NCBI GenBank assembly: GCA_024224665.1
Contig: JAAENG010000096.1
Span: 1-32,978, forward strand
From: Chloroflexota bacterium
GTDB taxonomy: Bacteria; Chloroflexota; Anaerolineae; J102
Reading direction: 5' to 3'
DNA length: 32,978 nucleotides
The notes under the pieces are model-generated. The model was given only the letters and a program-made list of their open reading frames with translations, was not told the DNA's origin and did not search any database. This document shows, in pieces, positions 25,005 to 32,663 of the stretch; position 1 is the stretch's first letter, and the number at the start of each line of letters is the position of its first letter. Both the position numbers and the translations under genes were made by a program.

Positions 25005-26024
25005 ATGAAAATCAGCAACATCGAATGTGGGCGTGGCGAACGCGCTTTTGGTTACATGCAGGTGGATGAGACCCGCGGTCGTATTCCGGTCAGCATCCCT
25101 ATCAATATCGTCCGTGGAATAGAAGATGGACCGACCTTACTGGTGGACGCAGCGCTCCACGGTGAGGAGAACATTGGCACGGTAGCCATTGGGCAACTGC
25201 TACGCACACTGGAACCCAAGGATATCAAGGGAACCCTGATCGCTGTGCCGGTCGTCAACACAGCCGGATTCGAGTTTCAGCAACGAGAGGTGACTTGGGA
25301 CGGCAAGGACTTGAATCGTCAGGGAGAAGGCGACCCCGATGGCACCGAGGCGCAGCGTCTAGCCCACGCCTACCTTAATGAGGTTGTGTATAAAGCAGAC
25401 TACTACATCGACATCCATTCCGGAGGACCCGATGCATTCGTGTGGTACACAATCTACGAGGATTCACCAGACTTGGCCCCCAAAGTGGTGACTGATAGCA
25501 AGCAAATGGCCCTGGCGTATGGTTTGATAGATGTGTTCTGCCGCACGCCCTGGCACGGCACGCTACATGAGGTCACTGTGCGCAGAGGAATTCCCACTAT
25601 CAGTCCCGAGATGGGAGGTGGTGCAGACTTTATGTGGAACGGCCAGGAGATGGTGGACATCGGTATGCAAGGAATCGTCAACGTAATGATCATGCTGGGC
25701 ATGTTGGATGGCACGATGGTACTCCAAGGGCCAAAAACCAAAATCTGGGATGCCAAGCATGAGATCACTAGCGGTCCCCACCATGGCATCTTTATGCGCA
25801 AGCGCCAATGGGGTGAGAGAATGAAAAAGGGCGAGGTCTACGGTACCATGTACCACCCCTACACCGGAGAGAGTCTGGCCGACATCCTCGCGCCCGAGGA
25901 CGGCACGATTCTTAACAGCGGCCGAGTATGGCCGGTAGTGGTGCGCAACCGCTTCGCCACTATCCTGGGAGATATGGTGGAGGAGATAACGCTGAGCGAG
26001 TCGGAGTTGGCGCAATTCATGTAG
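25005..26024 (+). CDS. AspA/AstE-family deacylase 4
   Basis: A 339-residue paralogue with H52, E55 (LHGEE), KDLNRQ (101-106), H138 (IDIHSG) and E202 (SPEMGGGAD). It is closest to deacylase 5 (shared KISNIEC/KIGNIEC start and FQQR-V-WDGKDLNRQG). An AAAAAGGAT stretch precedes the ATG. It lies after the SDR gene with a 27-base gap, in the same operon. The C-terminal beta domain is shorter than in deacylase 5. Confidence 0.9.
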   Translation: MKISNIECGRGERAFGYMQVDETRGRIPVSIPINIVRGIEDGPTLLVDAALHGEENIGTVAIGQLLRTLEPKDIKGTLIAVPVVNTAGFEFQQREVTWDGKDLNRQGEGDPDGTEAQRLAHAYLNEVVYKADYYIDIHSGGPDAFVWYTIYEDSPDLAPKVVTDSKQMALAYGLIDVFCRTPWHGTLHEVTVRRGIPTISPEMGGGADFMWNGQEMVDIGMQGIVNVMIMLGMLDGTMVLQGPKTKIWDAKHEITSGPHHGIFMRKRQWGERMKKGEVYGTMYHPYTGESLADILAPEDGTILNSGRVWPVVVRNRFATILGDMVEEITLSESELAQFM

Positions 26025-26070
26025 TGTCGAGCGCTCGTATACTCTGCGAGTGGTGTATCAATAAACCTGT

Positions 26071-26121
26071 AGTCGAGGCTTTTGGGCATCTTGCGCTACG
26101 TTACCAGCAAAAGCCTCGACT
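26071..26121. promoter_or_regulatory. 14-bp stem-loop between deacylases 4 and 5
   Basis: AGTCGAGGCTTTTG and CAAAAGCCTCGACT form a perfect 14-bp stem around a 23-base loop in a 129-base gap. CTTAGCTTTTTCAG follows the stem, so it may be a partial terminator or an RNA-processing/stabilising structure within the operon. Confidence 0.55.
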
Positions 26122-26153
26122 CTTAGCTTTTTCAGAACAATAAGGATGGAAAT

Positions 26154-27206
26154 ATGAAGATCGGGAATATCGAATGCAAGCCCGGGGAGCGCACATTTGG
26201 CTATCTGGAAGTGGATCGCACCGTCTCGGAGTTGCCCATCAGCATACCTCTGACAATCCTGTGCGGACCTAAAGAGGGCCCGACGCTGGTCGTCGATGCC
26301 GCACTCCATGGCGATGAGAACGTGGGCAGTGTAGCTATCGGCCAGTTCCTACGCAATATCGATGTAAGCGAAATCAAGGGAACGGTGATAGCGATTCCAG
26401 TGGTCAATACATCCGGATATGAGTTCCAGCAGCGCGCAGTGATGTGGGATGGCAAGGACCTCAACCGCCAAGGCGGCGGAGACCCCAACGGTACGGCTGC
26501 ACAGCGCCTGGCCTACACCTATTTCCAGGAGGTGGTTGCCAAAGCAGATGCATTCATCGACATCCACTCAGGCACGCCCGATGGCCTCGTTTACTATACC
26601 TTTTACGAGGCACATCTGGAGGGCACGAAACCGGAAGTTATCGCGCGCAGTAGAGAGATGGGGCTTGCCTTCGGCCTGGCAGACGTATTCTCTGAGACCC
26701 CATGGCCCGGTACGTTCGAGGAGGTGGCCCTCAAGCATGATGTCCCATCCATCTCGGTCGAGATCGGCGGCGGTTCTGACTGGCGTTATCGCGGGCAGTC
26801 GTTCATCAATGAATGCGAGCGGGGCATCCGCAATGTGATGATTATGTTCGGGATGTTGGATGGCAAGATCGTGACCAATGAGCCACAGGCTAAAATTTGG
26901 CGTATCACCCATGAAGTATTCAGCGGTTCCTATCAGGGTTACTTCTTGCGCAACCCTGAATTGGGTCCTGATTTTGGGATGGCGGTACAGAAGGGAGATG
27001 TGTACGGCTCCATGTATCATCCCTTTACCGGCGCCAAGTTGGGCGATATCCTGATACCCGACGACGGCTATTTGCTGCAAAGTGCTCGCCTCTGGCCGGT
27101 CATCCCGCGCAATCGTTTCCTGACCATTATCGGCGACCTGGCGGAGGAAGTAGCGTTGGAGACAACTTCGTTTGCCCACTTACTGGCGTCGAGTGCCGCA
27201 CCTTAG
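26154..27206 (+). CDS. AspA/AstE-family deacylase 5
   Basis: A 350-residue paralogue with H52, E55 (LHGDE), KDLNRQ (101-106), H138 (IDIHSG) and E203 (SVEIGGGSD). It differs from deacylase 4 by an insertion near 265-275 (RNPELGPDFGM) in the C-terminal beta domain. AAGGATGG precedes the ATG. Deacylases 4 and 5 form a second adjacent pair but are clearly older duplicates than 1 and 2. Confidence 0.9.
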   Translation: MKIGNIECKPGERTFGYLEVDRTVSELPISIPLTILCGPKEGPTLVVDAALHGDENVGSVAIGQFLRNIDVSEIKGTVIAIPVVNTSGYEFQQRAVMWDGKDLNRQGGGDPNGTAAQRLAYTYFQEVVAKADAFIDIHSGTPDGLVYYTFYEAHLEGTKPEVIARSREMGLAFGLADVFSETPWPGTFEEVALKHDVPSISVEIGGGSDWRYRGQSFINECERGIRNVMIMFGMLDGKIVTNEPQAKIWRITHEVFSGSYQGYFLRNPELGPDFGMAVQKGDVYGSMYHPFTGAKLGDILIPDDGYLLQSARLWPVIPRNRFLTIIGDLAEEVALETTSFAHLLASSAAP

Positions 27207-27259
27207 ATCTCGCCAGTATCAAACTCATATAGACTGAACGAACCTGGGCTACCTCAAAC

Positions 27260-28363
27260 ATGAATATTACAAACGATAGACTTCGAGTAGGAGTTGTAGG
27301 CGCCGATATCCACAAGCGAGGATTCGGTGCGCGGGCACATTTGCCGGCTGTCTTGGCATCGCCGGCGGTACAGCTAGACGCGATCTGCACTGCACACCCA
27401 GAGACTGCCAAAGAGTCGGCGGCTATATGGGGGGCACCCAAATACTACAGCGACCATCGCGATTTGGTTGGTGATCCCGACATTGATCTGATAACCATTG
27501 CCGTCACCGTGGAAGCGCACTATCCTATCGCAAAGGCTGCAATGGAGGCAGGCAAGACAGTTTACTGCGAATGGCCGTTGGCTTCTAACCTAGATGAGGC
27601 GCGCGATCTGGCGGATCTAGCCCATGCTCAGGGTGCTGTCGCCATGGTGGGCATGCAGGGACGATTCTCACCGGGTGTGCAATACCTTAAGGAACTATTG
27701 GATGACGGATTAGTCGGCCGCCCCCTCTTTTTCCACCTCACTCACTTTCTACCCCGCTTCCCTGTCCGTTCCGATCATTGGTGGTCAGCCACCAAAGAGG
27801 CAGGAAGCGGCGCGCTCAACATTGCGTTGGCCCATGCTACCGAGCCGACTCAATTTCTATTGGGTCAAATTGCGGCAGTATGCGGCATGGCTGGCACACT
27901 ATTACCAGGTGATTACTTTAGCGATACCGGAGAACCGTTCGACTGGACTGCCGAAGACACCGTAGCTGTGATGGCACGCACGGAGGAGGGGGTGCAGGGC
28001 GTGATCCACGTTAGCAATATTGGAACGCAGCGATCGGGCTTCCGCTTGCAGATCTTTGGAGATCAAGGGCAGGTTTTGATCCAGGCTCCCCGCTATGTTT
28101 CTTACACACCTACCCGTCTTTTCAAGGCCGTTCGGGGGGAAGCTGAACTGTTAGAGATCCCGGTTCCGGCCCATTTCTACCACGTCCCTGAACTGAGTGA
28201 AAATGAGACGGGCTATAATATTGCAGAAGCGTTGGTAACGCTGGCAAGTGCCCACCGCAGCCAGACAAGCGTCCGCCCTGATTTGTCCGATGGCTACCAC
28301 ATGCATCTTTTGGTGGATGCTATTCGCCGTTCGGTTGACCAAGGTGCTTGGGTTGATGTTTAA
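27260..28363 (+). CDS. Gfo/Idh/MocA-family oxidoreductase
   Basis: A 367-residue NAD(P)-dependent oxidoreductase with an N-terminal Rossmann domain (LRVGVVGADI, 8-17) and a C-terminal alpha/beta domain (from about 125). The usual EKP motif reads EWP here (CEWPLASN, 103-110), so the Lys that helps catalysis in most members is a Trp, as in Gal80-like relatives. A SGALNIALAHATEP segment replaces the common GG-H-D region. It may be a dehydrogenase with altered chemistry or a sensor-like protein. No good ribosome binding site precedes ATG 27260. It is the last plus-strand gene before the bidirectional hairpin at 28379-28422. Confidence 0.9.
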   Translation: MNITNDRLRVGVVGADIHKRGFGARAHLPAVLASPAVQLDAICTAHPETAKESAAIWGAPKYYSDHRDLVGDPDIDLITIAVTVEAHYPIAKAAMEAGKTVYCEWPLASNLDEARDLADLAHAQGAVAMVGMQGRFSPGVQYLKELLDDGLVGRPLFFHLTHFLPRFPVRSDHWWSATKEAGSGALNIALAHATEPTQFLLGQIAAVCGMAGTLLPGDYFSDTGEPFDWTAEDTVAVMARTEEGVQGVIHVSNIGTQRSGFRLQIFGDQGQVLIQAPRYVSYTPTRLFKAVRGEAELLEIPVPAHFYHVPELSENETGYNIAEALVTLASAHRSQTSVRPDLSDGYHMHLLVDAIRRSVDQGAWVDV

Positions 28364-28378
28364 AACTTAGAACAGAAA

Positions 28379-28422
28379 AACATGCAGAATTACGGCCTGA
28401 ACTGGCCGTAATTCTGCATGTT
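28379..28422. terminator. Terminator between convergent operons
   Basis: AACATGCAGAATTACGGCC, loop TGAACT and its exact reverse complement form a 19-bp stem. On the minus strand it is followed by TTTTTCTG, a proper intrinsic terminator for the GGT-like gene. On the plus strand the T-run is missing, but the stem could still slow polymerase coming from the Gfo/Idh gene. Confidence 0.85.
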
Positions 28423-28439
28423 ATCTGAGATCTTAGTCC

Positions 28440-30104
28440 TTAGAATCCTGCGGCAGTTCCCACGCGGCGTGGGTCAGCGCTGCTGTTGAGCAAGCCGGTT
28501 TCAGGGTCTCGCCAATTGATCTGGAAGGAGCCCATGCTGGTGTTGTAGGGCTCTAAGGGCCGCAGAAGGATACCCATTTGAGCGAGACCGGTCGCAACCT
28601 CTGTGGGGATGCGGCTCTCTATCTCGAGCATGTAATCATCGTACAAGGGGAACATGCGAGGCAGCACTGATGCCTCATAGGGATCCATACCGTAATCGAG
28701 AATACTGGTTAGCACCTGCGGAATCGTGGCGTAGACATAGCCTGGCGTCCCCAAACCCAACCAGGGCCTGCCCTCGCGTAACACGATGGTGCTGCCGATC
28801 ATCGATCGCATCCTACCACCACCTGCGAACCATCCTTCCATGGGTGCGGCCATGGATGTTTTGGCGTGGCTGCCAACCATGGGCACACCATCGACTACCA
28901 TGCCCGGTATGCCGCCCGCCTGCAGCGTATTCATCGATTGCGCCCAATTGCCTGCCGGGTCAACGATACTCAGCTCGCAGCTTCCTGAGGGTTGGTGCTG
29001 TGCGTTAGTGGCGATGGGGCTGATACCGCCGGCAGCCAATGCAGCATTCCCGGTGACAATGCGCACATGATCGCTCAAGTCCTTCTTGGGCCTACTGCGC
29101 CAGATGATGTCGGCTACAATCGCGTGGAATTCAGAGGAGAGCCACCGGTCCACCGGCACCTCAAAAACGGCCGGATCTCGCAGCATGCCCAATTCCCAAT
29201 GAGCGTAGCGCAGCGCGTGTGCCATCACATAAAGCGCCTCGGCTGTCTCAGTGTAGTGGCCCAACGACTCAAGGTCAAACTGCTTCAAAATGCCAAGTAC
29301 CAGAGCACTAAATACGCCGGTTCGCTGAGGTGGGTAGTACTGAATGACCTCATCTCCGCGGTGCTCGTAGCGCAACGGATCAACCCACTGGGGCGGTATG
29401 GCCGTCATATGCGCCAGGTTAATCGGCCAGCCCAAGGCGTTTGCCGCCGCTACAAAATGCTTTGCCCAGTCACCTTCGGTGAAATAGCCCGGCCCTTCTG
29501 TAGCCACCCGTCGCAATGTCTTCGCCAGATCTGGATTTCTGAAGCGCTCCCCCACATCCGGAAGAAACCCGTCGGGTGTGAATAGTGCCCGGCCTGATGG
29601 AAAGTATGTATAGAGGCGGAGGTCTGCCTGTAAAGCGGCATACTCAAAGGAGGACATGACATGCCCTTCCTCCGCCGCCTCGATGGCCGGTTCACATAGA
29701 TAATCCCACGGTTTGCTGGCGAATCGTTCGTGTAACGCGGCCATTGAGGGCATAAAGCCGGGAATACACGCGCACGGGTTGTGGCCAGGTCCAGAGAGAT
29801 GCACCTCAGGCAATCCAGGAACAGAACGAAAGGGGGGTAGTCCAGGAACAAGGGTTCCTGAACCGTTCAGTTGATAGGTGCGACCCGTGGCAGCCTCCCA
29901 ATATAGAAACGAGACGCTGCCAGTATGGTTGGTCATGTGTGGTTCCACCACGGCCTGGATCATGCTACCGGCAATGGTTGCATCAACTGCGTTACCACCC
30001 TCTTTCATGACTTGCAGCATCGTGTCGGTAACAAGGCTGTGTGAGCTGCTGCACACAGCCTGATTGTTTTTTACGACGGGCTTTGGCCCGAACTTCCCAG
30101 CCAT
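28440..30104 (-). CDS. Gamma-glutamyltransferase-like Ntn hydrolase with Ser at nucleophile position
   Basis: A 554-residue protein of the gamma-glutamyltranspeptidase family: SSSHSLVTDTMLQVMKEGGN and AVDATIAG near the N-terminus, PAIEAAEEGH (139-148), and a small-subunit-like part starting near 375. At the autocleavage site the family TTH-S-VVD reads SCELSIVD, so the nucleophile Thr is S375 and the next residue is C376. Ser can serve as an N-terminal nucleophile, so activity is possible but specificity is likely changed. No signal peptide is present, unlike many secreted GGTs. AAGGAG (30124-30119 on -) lies inside the end of the upstream aminotransferase gene, and the ATG is four bases after its stop, indicating coupling. 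It is the last gene of a three-gene minus operon. Confidence 0.9.
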   Translation of the reverse strand: MAGKFGPKPVVKNNQAVCSSSHSLVTDTMLQVMKEGGNAVDATIAGSMIQAVVEPHMTNHTGSVSFLYWEAATGRTYQLNGSGTLVPGLPPFRSVPGLPEVHLSGPGHNPCACIPGFMPSMAALHERFASKPWDYLCEPAIEAAEEGHVMSSFEYAALQADLRLYTYFPSGRALFTPDGFLPDVGERFRNPDLAKTLRRVATEGPGYFTEGDWAKHFVAAANALGWPINLAHMTAIPPQWVDPLRYEHRGDEVIQYYPPQRTGVFSALVLGILKQFDLESLGHYTETAEALYVMAHALRYAHWELGMLRDPAVFEVPVDRWLSSEFHAIVADIIWRSRPKKDLSDHVRIVTGNAALAAGGISPIATNAQHQPSGSCELSIVDPAGNWAQSMNTLQAGGIPGMVVDGVPMVGSHAKTSMAAPMEGWFAGGGRMRSMIGSTIVLREGRPWLGLGTPGYVYATIPQVLTSILDYGMDPYEASVLPRMFPLYDDYMLEIESRIPTEVATGLAQMGILLRPLEPYNTSMGSFQINWRDPETGLLNSSADPRRVGTAAGF

Positions 30105-30108
30105 GACG

Positions 30109-31302
30109 TCAGCCGGTGCTCCTTACCTGGTCGAGGACATCCTTAAAGCGATTCATGCCCTCTCGCAGATTCTCCTCTGTAGTCAGAAAAGCGATGCGAA
30201 TATAGTTCTCGTTGGGCGCCCCGAAACAAGAGCCAGGAATCGTCAACACGTGTCCGTCGTGTAGGAGCTTGAACGCCAGATCAACGTCCTTCACGCCTGT
30301 TCCACTGACGTCAGCAAAAAGGAACTGGCCACCCTGAGGGATTCCGTAGGGCAAGCCCATCTCATCCAGAGCATCCAGCACCAGTTGGCGTCGTCTTACA
30401 AGCACGTCAGTCATCATATGAGATGCATCCTGTGGACCGGTGAGGGCCGCCAGGGCAGCGTGTTGCTTGGCGATGGAAGAGCCGCCACTTAGAGCCTTTT
30501 TTAGCTCCTTGAAACGTGCCATAAGATCAGCCGGACCGACCACCCAGCCTACCCGCCAGCCGGTCATGGCATAGGCTTTGGAGACGGCATTCAGGGTAAG
30601 GGTGCGTTCCTTGCCGCCTGGTAGGGCAGCCGGTGTCGCATGAATGAAATCATCGAATATGAATGTATCGTAGATGTCGTCAGCCAAGATCAGAAGATCG
30701 TATCGAATGGCGATGTCCAGCATCGCTTGCATATCCTCGGGCGAAATGACATTGGCGTTAGGATTACCTGGCGAGATCAGCAACATCGCCCGCGTGCGCT
30801 CGGTGATGGCTGCCTCAACACGCTCGGGACGGATGCGGAAGTCATCCTTGGATTCGGTGAGCACGGGCTGCAAGACACCGCGCGCAAAACGCAAGGAGTC
30901 TCGGTATGAATTATAATTGGGTTCGGGGAAGAGCAAGCCATCCCCTTCGTTCAGTGCCGTAAGGTGCATCAGTCGTATGGCCTCAACCCCACCGTTGGTA
31001 ACACATACTTCGGTCGCCGGGTCGACATCTATGCCGTTGTGTGCCTTGACTCGCCGTGCAATGGCCTGGCGCAGAGCCAGGATCCCTTCGGGTGGCGACG
31101 GTTCATCGACGTGGTGGAGCATGGCTTGACGAGCGGCTTCTATAGCGTGTGCAGGGGTATCGAAATCGGGGTCTCCTCTACCCAGCGGTACGATATCGTC
31201 GTATTGTCCTGCCTCGTCAAAAAGTTGGTACATCAGCGCCGAACCTGCTTCCTGCTGCTCAAAAGCAGCATCGGCCGCTTGTCTTGTTTGCATGGTGTTC
31301 AC
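30109..31302 (-). CDS. PLP-dependent aminotransferase, class I/II
   Basis: A 397-residue fold-type I aminotransferase with all key residues: N180 (SPGNPNA), D208 and Y211 (ADDIYD), the PLP lysine K242 (NAVSKAYAMTGWRVGW) and the substrate carboxylate arginine R369 (ENYIRIAF). Length is normal. The start is GTG at 31302 with AGGAG six bases upstream; an in-frame ATG three codons later lies too far from that site. It probably transfers the amino group of an amino acid released by the hydrolases of the island. It is the middle gene of the operon that starts at the promoter near 32650. Confidence 0.93.
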   Translation of the reverse strand: MNTMQTRQAADAAFEQQEAGSALMYQLFDEAGQYDDIVPLGRGDPDFDTPAHAIEAARQAMLHHVDEPSPPEGILALRQAIARRVKAHNGIDVDPATEVCVTNGGVEAIRLMHLTALNEGDGLLFPEPNYNSYRDSLRFARGVLQPVLTESKDDFRIRPERVEAAITERTRAMLLISPGNPNANVISPEDMQAMLDIAIRYDLLILADDIYDTFIFDDFIHATPAALPGGKERTLTLNAVSKAYAMTGWRVGWVVGPADLMARFKELKKALSGGSSIAKQHAALAALTGPQDASHMMTDVLVRRRQLVLDALDEMGLPYGIPQGGQFLFADVSGTGVKDVDLAFKLLHDGHVLTIPGSCFGAPNENYIRIAFLTTEENLREGMNRFKDVLDQVRSTG

Positions 31303-31325
31303 ATGATTCTCCTAAAATGAGCAGT

Positions 31326-32429
31326 CTAATTCAGTAGTTGAAGTGCGTCGGCGATGGCATTGTCTGGTGTGACCGATAATCGGATAACACCGCGAACACC
31401 GAAGTCTGCCCCATCCGCAAAACCTAAACCATTCCTGCGCAAGGTTGGGGCTGTCATGATCTCTGACAGTTCGACTGCGACAAGGTTAACAGAATCACCC
31501 ACAAGTCTCTTACCGTTCAACCCTTCGACAGCCTGCTGATGGAGCGGGGCCAAGGTCTGGTACTGCGCGTCGTGAAGTTCTGGAAATAGCTCAGCGACCT
31601 TGATAGCACAAAGCTGATCAATCGTGCTGGTGCAGATAGAGATAGCTTGCTTATCTCGAGTGATCTTATTGCACCAATCGGGGTTGCTGGCGATGCAGCC
31701 GATATATAGCGGTTCCAACCCAACGCCTGGGAAGGCCTCGCCCACCAGCACCGCCTGTTCGTCCATACCAGGTTCGTGCCAGATCGACCGGTAGCCATCT
31801 ACCCATGGTGCCATGCCCTGATCCCAAATCACTGCTGCCTCGTATTGGACAGCGAGTCGGGCGATCTCTGCCACAGCTGCTGCTGCAAATGCTGCTCCGG
31901 TCAATCGCACCGGCGACTCAAGGAAGAGAACCTTGGCGCCGCTTTCGAGAGCCTCGCCAATGCCATCTATCGTCGGTAAAAAACCAGCCTCCCGTTCGGT
32001 TGGCAGTGGGTATGTCGCCTCCAGTGGCCGTATACCCAGCGCTTTGCGTGCGCCCGGATGCACAACCTCGGGAAGGGCAACAGGGCCGAGCAAATTGCCC
32101 AATGTTTGGATCGAGAGAAACCGTGCCTCTTGCATCCCTGCCGTGACAAGCACATTGGCGGTTTCGATACCGGAAAAGCCGGTCGCCTGCATGTGATCCG
32201 CCAGAGCCTGTCGTAGTGCAGGCATGCCCGGCACGGGCACGTAGTGAGTCTCCCCTGCCTGCAATCGCTCGTTGACATAGTCGACGATTGCAGGGTCGAG
32301 TGGCATTGTCGGTTGATCGGCACTAATGTCTTTGGGCGTGCTACCGATAGGCATCAGGGTTGGCGCCAGTAACAAATCGTTGACTACATGACGTTGAAGT
32401 ATTGCGTCTTTGGTGCGGGATTTGACCAT
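31326..32429 (-). CDS. Aminotransferase-fold protein lacking the PLP lysine
   Basis: A 367-residue protein with class I aminotransferase layout: a PGMPALRQALADHM segment (67-80), VTAGMQEA (95-102), VIWDQGMAPW (200-209) where Asp203 takes the place of the PLP-pyridine Asp, and VRGVIRLSVT near the C-terminus with the carboxylate Arg. The segment that should hold the PLP lysine (SKAYAMTGWRVGW in its neighbour) reads GEAFPGVGLEPLYIG, so Lys is Glu231. The Asn of the NPTG loop is also lost (ESPVRLTG). A PLP-dependent transamination is therefore unlikely; it could be a ligand-binding, scaffold or partner protein. A strong GAGGAGG (32447-32441) supports ATG 32429. It is the first gene of the operon. 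Confidence 0.85.
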   Translation of the reverse strand: MVKSRTKDAILQRHVVNDLLLAPTLMPIGSTPKDISADQPTMPLDPAIVDYVNERLQAGETHYVPVPGMPALRQALADHMQATGFSGIETANVLVTAGMQEARFLSIQTLGNLLGPVALPEVVHPGARKALGIRPLEATYPLPTEREAGFLPTIDGIGEALESGAKVLFLESPVRLTGAAFAAAAVAEIARLAVQYEAAVIWDQGMAPWVDGYRSIWHEPGMDEQAVLVGEAFPGVGLEPLYIGCIASNPDWCNKITRDKQAISICTSTIDQLCAIKVAELFPELHDAQYQTLAPLHQQAVEGLNGKRLVGDSVNLVAVELSEIMTAPTLRRNGLGFADGADFGVRGVIRLSVTPDNAIADALQLLN

Positions 32430-32603
32430 TCTGGTGATTACCTCCTCTTTTAAGAGACCTGACTATGGTATTATGAGACTGCCGAAGAACTACGCATTGT
32501 TACGGTGCATATGCTCCCGGAGCGCTCGTTTGGCCGATTGTCGTCGAACACACTGTTTATGGGGAATACCGACAATCTTCATCGAGCAATATCAAACTGC
32601 TGA

Positions 32604-32620
32604 CTGTCAACTGTTGACAG
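32604..32620. promoter_or_regulatory. Operator palindrome, copy 2
   Basis: CTGTCAAC-T-GTTGACAG, a perfect 8+1+8 inverted repeat, identical to copy 1 except for the central base and embedded in the same flanking sequence (32593-32622 against 1601-1630). It lies just downstream of the -10 of the minus-strand operon promoter, as expected for repression. Confidence 0.8.
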
Positions 32621-32634
32621 ATATAACGATTTGA

Positions 32635-32663
32635 GTTATATCATATACTGAAATCTGTGTCAA
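32635..32663 (-). promoter_or_regulatory. Sigma-70-type promoter of the aminotransferase/GGT operon
   Basis: On the minus strand: TTGACA (32663-32658), a 17-base spacer and TATAAC (32640-32635). Predicted start is near 32628, giving a leader of about 200 bases before ATG 32429. The TTGACAC, ATATGATATAA and operator elements are all shared with the promoter at 1643-1671. Confidence 0.75.

Noticed and set aside
26568-27179. 203-codon minus-strand frame opposite deacylase 5
   Set aside because: Same reason: antisense shadow of a gene with complete zinc ligands.
28992-29585. 197-codon plus-strand frame opposite the GGT-like gene
   Set aside because: It is antisense to a gene with family motifs along its whole length, with no start signal of its own.
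32410-32634. 74-codon plus-strand frame near the right edge
   Set aside because: It lies over the leader and operator of the minus operon and begins inside the coding region of the aminotransferase-fold gene.
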